Assembly (NCBI GenBank): GCA_036556265.1
Contig: DATBJU010000091.1
Location: 6,244 to 70,243 of the forward strand
Reading direction: 5' to 3'
Length of the DNA: 64,000 nt
From: JAUSIF01 sp036556265
GTDB taxonomy: Bacteria; Pseudomonadota; Alphaproteobacteria; Rhizobiales; Xanthobacteraceae
Shown here: piece by piece, positions 51,810 through 60,723 of the stretch
Numbering within the stretch: the stretch's first letter is position 1
Layout: every line of letters starts with the position of its first letter
Notes under the pieces: generated by a model
Databases searched by the model: none
What the model was told of the DNA's origin: nothing
What the model saw: the letters and a program-made list of their open reading frames with translations, nothing else
Translations under genes and position numbers: made by a program

Positions 51810-52561
51810 CGTACGCTCCGGCCGAGATAGACCGCGCGCACTTCGGGGTCGGCGGCAATTTTCGCCGGCGTACCGCTCGTCAGTATCTTTCCCTGCACCA
51901 GGACCGTGATCTCGCGCGCAAAGCGGAACACCACGTCCATGTCGTGCTCGATGATGAGAATCGCGATTTCCGGCGGCAGCCGCTCGAGTACTTCATGGAT
52001 CACGTGCGACTCCGCTGCGGGCACGCCCGCCGCCGGCTCATCGAGCAACAATACGCGTGGCTTGAGCGCAAGCGCGATCGCAATTTCCAGAAGGCGTTGC
52101 TTGCCGTACGGCAATTCGGCGACGCGCCTCTCCGCCACGTCGGCAATGCCGATCTCCAGCAGTCGCTCCTCAGATTCCTTCAAACAGGCCCGCCATTCCT
52201 TGCTAAAGCGGAAATGGCGCCAGGCAATGTTATCGCGCTCGGCGATTGCAATCGCTACGTTGTCGCGAACGCTCGTTTCATTCAAGAGGGTGTTGATCTG
52301 ATGCGTGCGCGCGAGGCCGCGTCGCACGCGCGTTTCCGGCTTGAGCCGATCGATCGCCTCGCCGCCGAGATGGATCGTGCCGGCATCCGCCGACAGCATG
52401 CCGGTCAATAAGTTGACGAGTGTGGTCTTGCCCGCACCGTTCGGCCCGATCAGTCCGACTCTCGCTCCCGGCATCAGATCGATATCAATGTTCTGAGCTA
52501 CGACCAGGCCGCCGAAATTCTTGCACAGCCCGCGGACCGAAAGCACCGGCGCGACAGTCAT
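51806..52561 (-). CDS. livG: Branched-chain amino acid ABC transporter ATPase LivG
   Basis: 251 aa. Walker A GPNGAGKTT, LivG-specific ARTHQINTLLNETSVRDNVAIAI, signature-like ELPYGKQRLLEIAIAL, Walker B LLLDEPAAGV, and IEHDMDVVFRFA. The C motif is GYGKQ-like rather than LSGGQ, as usual for LivG. ATGA overlaps on both sides. Confidence 0.94.
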   Translation of the reverse strand: MTVAPVLSVRGLCKNFGGLVVAQNIDIDLMPGARVGLIGPNGAGKTTLVNLLTGMLSADAGTIHLGGEAIDRLKPETRVRRGLARTHQINTLLNETSVRDNVAIAIAERDNIAWRHFRFSKEWRACLKESEERLLEIGIADVAERRVAELPYGKQRLLEIAIALALKPRVLLLDEPAAGVPAAESHVIHEVLERLPPEIAILIIEHDMDVVFRFAREITVLVQGKILTSGTPAKIAADPEVRAVYLGRSVR

Positions 52562-53562
52562 TTGGAATCTGCTTTTCGGATTCGACCGAGGACACTGCGC
52601 ATCACGCGCCCGAGATCCATGAGGCCGCCTTCAAGGAACAGTACCGTTGCAATCAACATCAACCCGACAATGAACTCCCAAAAGTACGGACTCACTTTCG
52701 CGGACCAGTCCTGCACCAAGAGATAGATCGTGGCGCCGACAAACGCACCGTACAGTCGACGGATGCCGCCGAGGATCAGGATCACGGCGACAATGCCCGA
52801 GGTGAACAGGCTCAACACCGACAAGCCGACAAAGCGCGTCGCGTGCGTCGACAACGCGCCTGCCGAACCGGCCATCGCTGCCGATAGCGTGTAAATGGCC
52901 AGCAGCCGCCACCATACCGGCGTTCCGATAGCGCGCATCCTGCGCGGATTCTGGCGGATACCGTCGAGCGAGCGGCCGAACGGCGAACTGACCACCCGCC
53001 AAGCAATCACAAACCAGATAAAGAGAACGACCAGCGCGTACAGATAGGCGGTCTGTCCGAACATCGTGAACTCGAACAACCCGAACAGGGGCGCGATATT
53101 GACCCCCTGCAGCCCGTCGTCTCCGCCCGTCAATTTGGTTGCCTGGTTCGCATATTCGAACATGACGGAGACGATAGCGAGAGTGAGCATGAGGAACGTG
53201 ACGCCGGTGGTGTGCAGAATGAGCGCTCCGGTCACGAGCCCGAACAGCGCAGTCACAGCGACAGCAATCAAGTGTCCAAGGATCGGATCGGAAGAGACGT
53301 GGATCGCGAACAACCCCGCCGCATACGCTCCGAAGCCGAAAAACGCTGCCTGTCCCAGCGTCACGATGCCGGCATATCCGAGGGCGAGATCAAGCGAGAG
53401 CGCGAATAGAATCCAGATCAATACCTGCGTGCCGAAGCTCAGATAGCCCCCCGCCAGGAAGAAGAAAGCCACTGCGATCGCCCAAGGCAACGCGTGCCCG
53501 ACGACGGACAATTGACCCGTTGCGATTGCACCGAGACCGGTGGCCGGGTTCGGAGTAGCCAT
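52558..53562 (-). CDS. livM: Branched-chain amino acid ABC transporter permease LivM
   Basis: 334 aa, about eight or nine helices. LALGYAGIVTLGQAAFFGFGAYAAGL is the conserved LivM/LivH motif, and RSLDGIRQNPRRMRAIGTPVWWRLLAIYTLSAAMAGSAGAL is the coupling region. Start ATG 53560-53562, 2 nt after livH. Confidence 0.94.
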   Translation of the reverse strand: MATPNPATGLGAIATGQLSVVGHALPWAIAVAFFFLAGGYLSFGTQVLIWILFALSLDLALGYAGIVTLGQAAFFGFGAYAAGLFAIHVSSDPILGHLIAVAVTALFGLVTGALILHTTGVTFLMLTLAIVSVMFEYANQATKLTGGDDGLQGVNIAPLFGLFEFTMFGQTAYLYALVVLFIWFVIAWRVVSSPFGRSLDGIRQNPRRMRAIGTPVWWRLLAIYTLSAAMAGSAGALSTHATRFVGLSVLSLFTSGIVAVILILGGIRRLYGAFVGATIYLLVQDWSAKVSPYFWEFIVGLMLIATVLFLEGGLMDLGRVMRSVLGRIRKADSK

Positions 53563-53564
53563 CG

Positions 53565-54434
53565 TCACGCCAGAGATTTCGGCGGCAGGATACCCTGCGG
53601 CCGCCACAGAAGCAGTGCGAAAACTGCTGCGTAAAGAAGATACGGCGCGGCAGCGGCGACGAAATACTTTCCGGTCGTATCGATGATGCCGAGTGCCATC
53701 GCCGCGACGAATGACCCTTTGAAGCTACCCTCGCCACCGACGATGACCACGACCAGGAAAAGCACCACGTATTTCAGCGCGTAGGACGGCTCAAGCGATA
53801 GGATCCCGGCGCCGATCGCACCCCCCAAGCCGGCGAGCGCAGTTCCGACAATGAATGTCGCGGTGAACAACAGACTTACGTTCATTCCTACGGCACGCGC
53901 CATTCGCGGATTGTCGACGGCGGCTCGCAATTTCGCCCCGTACAGGGAGCCCTCGATCAGCAACCAGAGGATCAACGCGATGATCCCGCCAACCAGGATC
54001 AAGAACAGGCGATAGGCCGGATAGGTGCGGAAACCTATGTCTAACGGCTGGGTGAGATAGACCGGAAACTCGACACGGTATGGAAACGCGCCGAAAATTT
54101 CTGTGATCAGTGCCGTAACGACGAACACAATACCAATCGTCAACAGTACCTGTGCAAGCTCCCCCTTGCGGTAGAGCGGCCGGATCACGGTCACCTCGCA
54201 CAGCGCGCCGAGCAGACCCGCGGCGACCGTCGCGAGCAACAACGCGAGAAAGAAATCGACCCCATGCTGGGTCAGATACCCGGCCACGTAACCGCCGATC
54301 ATGGCGAATGAACCGTGCGCGAGATTGATCACCCGCATCAGCCCCATCGTCACGGTCAGGCCGACCGAAATAATGAACAGCACCATCCCGTACGAAATGC
54401 CGTCGAGAAGAACCGTCAACGCGAACGAAAGCAT
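53565..54434 (-). CDS. livH: Branched-chain amino acid ABC transporter permease LivH
   Basis: 289 aa, about eight helices. GLTVTMGLMRVINLAHGSFAMIGGYVAGYL and RAAVDNPRMARAVGMNVSLLFTATFIVGTALAGLGGAIG are the LivH hallmarks; IVGGEGSFKGSFVAAMALG near the end. Begins 87 nt after livK, past a strong hairpin. Confidence 0.95.
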   Translation of the reverse strand: MLSFALTVLLDGISYGMVLFIISVGLTVTMGLMRVINLAHGSFAMIGGYVAGYLTQHGVDFFLALLLATVAAGLLGALCEVTVIRPLYRKGELAQVLLTIGIVFVVTALITEIFGAFPYRVEFPVYLTQPLDIGFRTYPAYRLFLILVGGIIALILWLLIEGSLYGAKLRAAVDNPRMARAVGMNVSLLFTATFIVGTALAGLGGAIGAGILSLEPSYALKYVVLFLVVVIVGGEGSFKGSFVAAMALGIIDTTGKYFVAAAAPYLLYAAVFALLLWRPQGILPPKSLA

Positions 54435-54469
54435 TGGGTCGACGTCATCCGGGTTCGAGTTGAAATGCC

Positions 54470-54500
54470 TGCGCGCGGAACTGCTTGTGTTCCGCGCGCA
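54470..54500 (-). terminator. Strong intercistronic hairpin between livK and livH
   Basis: Perfect 11-bp stem TGCGCGCGGAA/TTCCGCGCGCA with a 9-nt loop, 21 nt after the livK stop. No T-run. Position suggests partial attenuation or 3'-end protection of livK mRNA, giving excess binding protein over membrane subunits, as known for other ABC operons. Confidence 0.6.
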
Positions 54501-54521
54501 GCCGAATTGCCGTGGCCTGGC

Positions 54522-55718
54522 CTAGCGCTTGACCGGATTGTCGATCTTCCACGGATCCTTGACCATCGGGATCGTCGCGATATCGACATTTTGCAGCTTC
54601 CCGCCGACCTTCTCGATCCGCCGAATGTAGATGTTTTGGATGATGTCACGTTCCTCGGGATCGATCATGATAGGCCCGCGCGGGCTGGCGAGCGTCTTCC
54701 CTTTCATTGCGTCGATGTACTTGAGGCCATCGGCCGACGCCCCGTGCTCGCGCAGCGCGATGTAAATCAGGGCCATCGCGTCCCAAGCACCAACTGAGGC
54801 GATATCGGTGACCCCCTTCTCGCCGAACTGCTTGATCAGTTGGTCACGCATGATCTTGTTCTCGGGACGCGTGTTTGTCTCGGTATAGTGGTTCACCGAG
54901 ATCGTCCCAATCACGTCATCGGAGAAATGCGGCAGATACAGCTCCGCGAACTCTCCGTTGCCGAGCAGCTTGATGCCGGCCTGCTTCAACCCGCGCTCGC
55001 TGAACGCCTTCACGAAAGAGATCGAGGGCGAGCCACCGGGCTGGAACATGTAAACCGCATCGGGCTTGGCCTGCAGCGCCTTTTCCATGTAGACGGCGAA
55101 ATTCGTCTCGCGCAGCGCAGTCCGGTCGGCGCCCACAATCTCGCCGCCAGCCGCCTTGAACGATTTGTGAAAATAGGCCTCGGCGTCGTGACCCGGCGCG
55201 TAGTCGCTGGTGATCGTGTACACCTTCTTGATGCCGTTTTCCGCCGCCCACTTGCCGATCGCTTGACCCCACTGCGGGATCGTCAAGCTTGTCCGCACGT
55301 AATACGGAGAGCCCCGGGTGATCGAGGCGGTCGCCGCGTTCATGACCACAATCGGCACTTTGGCTTGTTTGGAGATATCCGCGACCGACATCGCATGCGG
55401 CGACAATTCGAACCCGCCCAACATGCTCACCTTTTCGCGCAGGACCAGTTCCTCCGCCAGTTGTTTCGCCTTGTCCGGGCCGGCGCTCCCGGCGTCGCGA
55501 TACACAAGTTGCACGTCGATGATTTCACCCTTCGGGCCCTTTACCGATTTGCCGTGAATCGACTGGAACGCCTCGATCGCGTTCTGGAACTGAGTGCCCC
55601 AGGTTGCGAAGGCGCCGGTGTAGGACGCGATAAGACCGATCTTGAAGGTTTCCGCGCTTGCCGAGCCCGTCATTGCGACGACCCCGAGCGCGCAGATCCC
55701 AGACAGCAATTTCCTCAT
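54522..55718 (-). CDS. livK: Periplasmic substrate-binding protein of Liv-type ABC importer
   Basis: 398 aa, LivJ/LivK superfamily. Signal peptide MRKLLSGICALGVVAMTGSASA, then FKIGLIASYTGAFATWGTQFQNAIEAF, SMLGGFELSPHAMSVADISKQAKVP and VYTITSDYAPGHDAEAYF. Strong GGAGGAG site before the ATG. Divergence from E. coli LivK means substrate is open (branched-chain or aromatic amino acids, amides, carboxylates). Confidence 0.93.
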   Translation of the reverse strand: MRKLLSGICALGVVAMTGSASAETFKIGLIASYTGAFATWGTQFQNAIEAFQSIHGKSVKGPKGEIIDVQLVYRDAGSAGPDKAKQLAEELVLREKVSMLGGFELSPHAMSVADISKQAKVPIVVMNAATASITRGSPYYVRTSLTIPQWGQAIGKWAAENGIKKVYTITSDYAPGHDAEAYFHKSFKAAGGEIVGADRTALRETNFAVYMEKALQAKPDAVYMFQPGGSPSISFVKAFSERGLKQAGIKLLGNGEFAELYLPHFSDDVIGTISVNHYTETNTRPENKIMRDQLIKQFGEKGVTDIASVGAWDAMALIYIALREHGASADGLKYIDAMKGKTLASPRGPIMIDPEERDIIQNIYIRRIEKVGGKLQNVDIATIPMVKDPWKIDNPVKR

Positions 55719-56041
55719 TTGCACTCCTCCCATTGTGCCGGCCGGGCTCTGCATGGCGCTCGCAGACAGGAGCGCGTCACCCCCATGCGGCTTCCCGACG
55801 TTGCAGGTTTTTTTTCATCCGTTTCTCGGACATCAGACTATGCCGATTTCGGATTGGCAACGAATACGCGAGTTCGCGCGGTCACCTTTTCGAATCCGCC
55901 GCAAATGGAGCGCAAACGTTTGAAATGCGGGCGCTTTTTTGCTGTGCCCAAGTTGGTGCCAGGCAATCGACTGGCTACAGCCGTCCCATTGATGCGTGGG
56001 CAACGCCTTGCGATCGCGCTTTTACTGATTGGGAAGCCGTG
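55719..56041. other. 323-bp spacer upstream of livK
   Basis: Between livK and tRNA-Thr, both on the minus strand. It holds the livK ribosome site, an 8-T run at 55808-55815 (A8 on the livK strand), and the livK promoter region, but no consensus promoter could be fixed. No gene found; the plus-strand frame is rejected. Confidence 0.5.
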
Positions 56042-56116
56042 TGGTGCCGGCAGAGGGATTTGAACCCCCGACCCCCCGCTTACGAAGCGGATGCTCTACC
56101 GCTGAGCTATGCCGGC
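56042..56116 (-). tRNA. tRNA-Thr (anticodon CGU), CCA encoded
   Basis: Minus-strand cloverleaf: acceptor GCCGGCA/TGCCGGC, D-arm GCTC...GAGC, anticodon stem TCCGC/GCGGG with loop TTCGTAA (CGT, at 56082-56084 as ACG on the plus strand; reads ACG), T-arm GGGGG-TTCAAAT-CCCTC, A-CCA. It begins 70 nt after the hemY stop on the same strand, so it could be processed from that transcript or have its own promoter, which was not found. Confidence 0.97.
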
Positions 56117-56186
56117 CAATACGCGATCCTTCAGGCATTTGAACGATCGCCATTCGTGGCCCTGATAGCGGGGCCATGTGCCTAAT

Positions 56187-57719
56187 TCAAGGACTCGGCC
56201 CCGCGAGCCAGTCGAGCAGACGGAAGCGTCTGCGCGAAGACGCATTCTCGGCCTCCGCTTGCGGACCCGGATCGTCCGGAAGCGGCGGCTCCGCGATCAC
56301 CGGCTCGGCGGCCTTGCGGCGCGGCGCGGCGCGTACGCGCGCGGGCTCGATCGCTACGGACGCGGGCGCCTGCCGGCTCGCCTTCGCAGCGGCTTCCGCG
56401 AGTGCCTGCTGCGCCACCTGCTCCAGGACCGGACCAGCGATCGCCTCCGGCGGAACGGTCCACGCGAATGCATCGAGTCTGCCGCTGATCGGAGAGATCG
56501 GCAGCCAGCGCTCCGAAACATAGCCGTCCGCGACCCAGGCCGGGTCGCGCCGCGCGCGCACTGCCCGCGCAGTCCATTCGCGCGCCTTGCCGTGATCGCC
56601 GTGCTCGGTCGCCTCGATTTCCGCCATCAAGAGACACACTCGTTGCGTCGGTTCGGCAAGCAGCGGCGCGAGCACTTCGCGCGCCTGCACAAAGTCGTGC
56701 GCATCCATCGCTGCACGTGCAACTGCGAGCAACGATTCACGATGCGCTGGTGCTTTTAGCGCGAGCGCCTTTGCGCGATCGAGCCGCTCCTGCGCGGTGT
56801 CGCCCGGCCGCAGATCTGAATACACCTCGGCAAGCTCGGGGTGCGGAGCTGCCGCGAATGCCTTCTCAATCATGCGCGCGGCGCGCCTTACGTTTCCCGC
56901 CAACGCTTCCACGCGACCAGCGATGGCAACCGCCGGAACGAGGTCTGGAGCAAGTCGCGCGGCGCTGGTCGCAAACTCGCGCGAGCGCGCGGCATCTGTC
57001 TCTTCCAGCGCGACGGCCTGCGCAGTCATCAACACAGCGCGCCGGCGTCTCCCAATCGCCTTGTCGATCGCTTTGGCTGCGATTTGTCGTTCGAGCGCCT
57101 CCAGCGCTCCGCCCCAATCACCCGCGCGGCATCGGAATTCGATAACAGCGTCGCCCGCCCAGCTAAGCGCCGGGTCGGCTTCGGCGGCTTCTTCGGCGAA
57201 GGCAAGCGCCGCGACGGGATCGGAGCGCCGTATCGCTTCGACAAACAAGCCATGCAGGCCGAGCAGCCTCGTTTCTTCATGAGCGAGCATGCCGCGGAAG
57301 TCCGCTTCCGCGCTTTCTGCGTCGCCGCCGAGCTGCGCAGCCTGCGCGGAAAGGAGCAATGTCAGCGGCTCACCTGCAAGTAGCTTGCGGGCCTCCCCTG
57401 CCGAGCGCCTCGCAACCAGCACATTGCCCGTGCCAACCGCAATCAGCCCTCGCGAGACAGCGCGCCAACCGCGTAGCTGCCTTCGCTCCTCGACGAAATC
57501 CGCGACGCGCTGCGGCGAACGCAGCAGGACGCGAATCAGCGACCAGCCCACGATTGCAACCGCGATCACGACCAACAGTGCAGCCCCCGCGACCATCAGC
57601 GAAGTTGAAATACGCCAGCCCTGCCAGGTCATGACGATTTCGCCGGGCCGCTCGGCAAACCAAGTGGCGCCAAGCGCCATCACCGCGATCGCAGCAAGGA
57701 AGACGGCGATACGAATCAC
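56187..57719 (-). CDS. hemY: HemY-type TPR membrane protein
   Basis: 510 aa. Two N-terminal helices (IRIAVFLAAIAVMALGATWFA and SLMVAGAALLVVIAVAIVGWSLI) enclosing ERPGEIVMTWQGWRI, then helical TPR-like repeats (SAGEARKLLAGEP, AESAEADFRGML, DAHDFVQAREVLAPLL), and a Pro/Ala-rich C-terminal tail. Associated with the haem genes but catalytic role unproven. The GTG start at 57717-57719 overlaps the mitofilin stop (GTGA). Confidence 0.9.
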   Translation of the reverse strand: MIRIAVFLAAIAVMALGATWFAERPGEIVMTWQGWRISTSLMVAGAALLVVIAVAIVGWSLIRVLLRSPQRVADFVEERRQLRGWRAVSRGLIAVGTGNVLVARRSAGEARKLLAGEPLTLLLSAQAAQLGGDAESAEADFRGMLAHEETRLLGLHGLFVEAIRRSDPVAALAFAEEAAEADPALSWAGDAVIEFRCRAGDWGGALEALERQIAAKAIDKAIGRRRRAVLMTAQAVALEETDAARSREFATSAARLAPDLVPAVAIAGRVEALAGNVRRAARMIEKAFAAAPHPELAEVYSDLRPGDTAQERLDRAKALALKAPAHRESLLAVARAAMDAHDFVQAREVLAPLLAEPTQRVCLLMAEIEATEHGDHGKAREWTARAVRARRDPAWVADGYVSERWLPISPISGRLDAFAWTVPPEAIAGPVLEQVAQQALAEAAAKASRQAPASVAIEPARVRAAPRRKAAEPVIAEPPLPDDPGPQAEAENASSRRRFRLLDWLAGPSP

Positions 57720-58921
57720 GATTGCTTGCGCCCTGCGCCGGTTGCGAGCGCAGCGTCGATGAGCCGACGCACGGTCTGCTCGGCGTCGCGACGCTGCGTC
57801 GCGGCCGCGATCCAAGCCGACGCCGCCGACTTCACACTCGCCGGCAACGACTCGACCTCAGCGAGCGCCGCAGCGAGGTCACCTCGCCCGAGCTTCGTTT
57901 CGACTCGCGCGATCACCTCTCCAGCGCTGTTTCCTTGTGGCTCGCCCACAGGACGCACCTCAACCAGCCGTGACGCGTTGCTGAGAAGTCGCGCGAGCAC
58001 ACCGTTATCAGAAGCGGACGGACGCAACAGCCGCGGCGCAAGTTCCGAGAAACGCTCGGCGAGCGCAGCAACGCTTGGCACGCCATTGTCGGCGTAGGGC
58101 TCGAGCAGCGCTAGCGGCCCGGCACGGTCGCCGAGCCGCGCACGCGCCGCTTCGAGCTCCTTCGCGAACGGGCGGCCGGATTGCACCGCGTCGGACAGCG
58201 CGTTGAGCGCACCGATCTCCAACGCGAGCGACGATGCGGCCGCAGCCGGTCGCGCCGCTGCGAGCGTAGAAATTCGCTCTTCAAGCCCGGCTATGCGATC
58301 GGTCAAGGCATCGACCGCTTGCGGCGTGGCCGCAGGCGGAGCCTGCTCGGCCATTCGCCGAATGTCCGCAAGCGCACCGCGCAGGTCTTTCAGCGTTGTT
58401 TCGATCGCCGCGGTACGTTGGTTGACCGTGGTGAGATCGGGCGGCTGCGGCAGAGGCCGCCGTTCCAACGAGGCGAGGCGCTGTTCGGTTTCGCCGATCG
58501 CTGAGGTCAGCCGATCCAGCCGCTGTCCGAGCGCGCCCGGCTCCGCAAACGTGGGCGTGCGGCTCGTCAGTGTCTCGACCCGTGTGGAGAGGTTCTTAAC
58601 TTCCTGTGCAAGTTCGCTCACCTGCGTGTCGCTGCTCCCGCGACCGCCAAAAAGCACCATGAGTGCGAATACGAGTACCGCACCCGCCGCCACCCCGACC
58701 ACACCGGTCACCTGTGCATTCGTCAACAGCCCACGCCAGTCAAACGCATCGGACCGTACTTGCTCGTCTGTTTTCGGCTGTTCGGGTCTTGTCGCCTTTG
58801 GCGCTTCGGCGCGTGACAGCTCGGGCCGAACCTCGGTAGCCTTCAGATCAAGGGTGGGCGGTCGCCGCCGCCGCCTTGTGCCGCGCGGTGGATCTCCGTC
58901 GGGGCGGTCGCCTTTCGCCAT
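57716..58921 (-). CDS. Alphaproteobacterial mitofilin (Mic60-like) protein
   Basis: 401 aa. A basic/Pro-rich cytoplasmic N-terminus, one membrane helix at about residues 70-91, a long coiled-coil (VSELAQEVKNLSTRVETLTS ... RIAGLEERISTL) and a C-terminal helical mitofilin-like domain (ALSDAVQSGRPFAKELEAARARLG ... WIAAATQRRDAEQTVRRLID). Position between hemD and hemY is the classic site of bacterial Mic60 homologues, which shape inner-membrane invaginations. Assignment rests on architecture plus synteny. Confidence 0.85.
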   Translation of the reverse strand: MAKGDRPDGDPPRGTRRRRRPPTLDLKATEVRPELSRAEAPKATRPEQPKTDEQVRSDAFDWRGLLTNAQVTGVVGVAAGAVLVFALMVLFGGRGSSDTQVSELAQEVKNLSTRVETLTSRTPTFAEPGALGQRLDRLTSAIGETEQRLASLERRPLPQPPDLTTVNQRTAAIETTLKDLRGALADIRRMAEQAPPAATPQAVDALTDRIAGLEERISTLAAARPAAAASSLALEIGALNALSDAVQSGRPFAKELEAARARLGDRAGPLALLEPYADNGVPSVAALAERFSELAPRLLRPSASDNGVLARLLSNASRLVEVRPVGEPQGNSAGEVIARVETKLGRGDLAAALAEVESLPASVKSAASAWIAAATQRRDAEQTVRRLIDAALATGAGRKQS

Positions 58922-58994
58922 GGTTCCTCATTCGAACCGCGTGAATCGGACTGCCTTGAACGGATAGACCCGCCGACCCATGCCTGCAACCTCC

Positions 58995-59708
58995 TCAACG
59001 TCCGAGCAGCGCCACCAATTCGGCCTCGGTTGGTCGCGCCGCGTACTCCGCACTGATGCCAAGTGGCGCGAGCTCCTGCGCTACCGCCTGCGAAAGACAC
59101 AGGTGGCGAGGCCTTCCTGCCGATTCCACTAGACCGTGGCGGACCACCAGCGTAACGAACGTCGCGGCGGTTCGTGGAGAAAAGTGGAGCACCGCGCTGA
59201 GCCGGTCTCGCGACAGAGCATCGACGGTCGCCGGCGCAAATGCGGCAGAAGGACGTGCACGGTAAAGAACGAGCACTTCCACCACGATGCCGGCACCTGA
59301 CTTCGGCGCCGCCAGATCCCTCGACCGGTCCTCCCCGGCAAGGTGAAGCACGCGAGCGCCCGCCGTTAGCCTTGCCGACAGCATCTGCGCGAGCGAGGCG
59401 GCATCGCCGTTCGCGACGACGACCTTCTCGAATCCGGCGGTGCGCGCAGCGTCCGCCGTGTGCGTTCCCACCGCGTACAGCGGAATCTTCCGCAAGGGCT
59501 CGAGCTCCGCAGTGGCGGTGGACACGCGCACGGCGTTCGCGCTCGTTGCCGCCAGCGCCGCGAACGGCCCGGCGGGGAGTTGGCCGATCGGCAACGATTC
59601 GATGGTCAACAGCGGATCGAGGATAACCTCGTGTCCGAGCTCGGCGAGCCGCTTCGCAGTTCGCCCGGCGTCCGGTTGCGGCCGCGTTACCAATACCCGC
59701 ATTGTCAT
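58995..59708 (-). CDS. hemD: Uroporphyrinogen-III synthase
   Basis: Cyclises hydroxymethylbilane with inversion of ring D. 237 aa, poorly conserved family recognised by RVLVTRPQPDAGRTAKRLAELGHEVILDPLL, FAALAATSANAVR, LYAVGTHTADAARTAGF and HFSPRTAATFVTLV, plus a 4-nt ATGA overlap with hemC. Confidence 0.94.
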   Translation of the reverse strand: MTMRVLVTRPQPDAGRTAKRLAELGHEVILDPLLTIESLPIGQLPAGPFAALAATSANAVRVSTATAELEPLRKIPLYAVGTHTADAARTAGFEKVVVANGDAASLAQMLSARLTAGARVLHLAGEDRSRDLAAPKSGAGIVVEVLVLYRARPSAAFAPATVDALSRDRLSAVLHFSPRTAATFVTLVVRHGLVESAGRPRHLCLSQAVAQELAPLGISAEYAARPTEAELVALLGR

Positions 59709-60637
59709 CCAAGCATCGCGAGCACGCCGGCCGGCGCACGGCTCTTCAGCTCACGGCCCGCGTCGGCACCAAGTCGCGCAGCGTCTGCAGGCAAGCCCTC
59801 GCGTCTCGTCTCTGCCGCCTCGCGCCCGTCTGGCGAGATCACCAGCCCGTGGAACCGTACACGCCCACCGAGGACTCGCGCATGTCCGGCGATCGGCGTA
59901 CGGCACGATCCGTCGAGCTCCTCAAGAAAGGCGCGCTCCGCCGCTAGTGCGATCGAGGTCGCTGCGTCGTTGATTGCCGCGACGAGCGTTTCCGTCCCGC
60001 GATCGCCAACGCGAATTTCGATCGCGATGGCCCCCTGTCCGACGGACGGCGGAAACACCTCCAAATCGAGCACTTCCTTTGCCTTCCCCGAGAGACCGAG
60101 CCGCTCCAGTCCCGCGAGCGCAAGTACTGCAGCGTCGAACATGCCGCTCGCGACCTTCTCAATTCGTGTATTCACGTTGCCGCGTAGCAGCTTCACCAGG
60201 ACGCGCGGCTTGAGTCGCCGCACGAGTGCCTCGCGTCGAACCGACGCGCTGCCCACGGTCGCACCAGCAGGGAGATCTCCAAGTCGCTCGAATTTCCCGC
60301 TTACGAATGCGTCACGCGGATCGGCGCGCTCGGGAAAAGCGGCAAGCACCAGCCCCTTGGGCAAGAGCGTGGGAACGTCCTTTGCCGAATGCACGGCGAG
60401 ATCGATTTTGTCCGCAAGCAGCGCCTCCTCGATCTCCTTCGTGAATAGACCCTTGCCGCCAGCCTCGGCGAGCGGCCGGTCGCGAACGGCATCGCCTGAT
60501 GTGCGCATCGTAACGATTTCGATCGCCGCCGGATCAATCTGACTGGTCCCCGCAAGCCGCGCGCGCACGATGTGCGCCTGCGCCAAGGCAAGCGGACTGC
60601 CGCGGGTACCAATGCGAAGCCTGGCTCGTTCAGTCAT
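59705..60637 (-). CDS. hemC: Hydroxymethylbilane synthase (porphobilinogen deaminase)
   Basis: Assembles four porphobilinogens into the linear tetrapyrrole. 310 aa. IGTRGSPLALAQA, GGKGLFTKEIEEALL, DLAVHSAKDVPT, RRGNVNTR-type substrate site, and cofactor Cys245 in ELDGSCRTPIAGHA. First gene of hemC-hemD-mitofilin-hemY; divergent from tsaD with an 86-bp shared spacer. Confidence 0.97.
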   Translation of the reverse strand: MTERARLRIGTRGSPLALAQAHIVRARLAGTSQIDPAAIEIVTMRTSGDAVRDRPLAEAGGKGLFTKEIEEALLADKIDLAVHSAKDVPTLLPKGLVLAAFPERADPRDAFVSGKFERLGDLPAGATVGSASVRREALVRRLKPRVLVKLLRGNVNTRIEKVASGMFDAAVLALAGLERLGLSGKAKEVLDLEVFPPSVGQGAIAIEIRVGDRGTETLVAAINDAATSIALAAERAFLEELDGSCRTPIAGHARVLGGRVRFHGLVISPDGREAAETRREGLPADAARLGADAGRELKSRAPAGVLAMLG

Positions 60638-60723
60638 AGGCGTGCCTCAACGGATACCATACCGATGGGCGGAAATCGGAAATCCTGCTAATCCGTCACG
60701 ACGACCCCATCGGGAGCAGGGAC

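Noticed and set aside
55658..56185. Plus-strand 175-aa frame ending in RQRDLNPRPPAYEADALPLSYAG
   Set aside because: Antisense of tRNA-Thr, another classic false protein; the frame also has no ribosome site.
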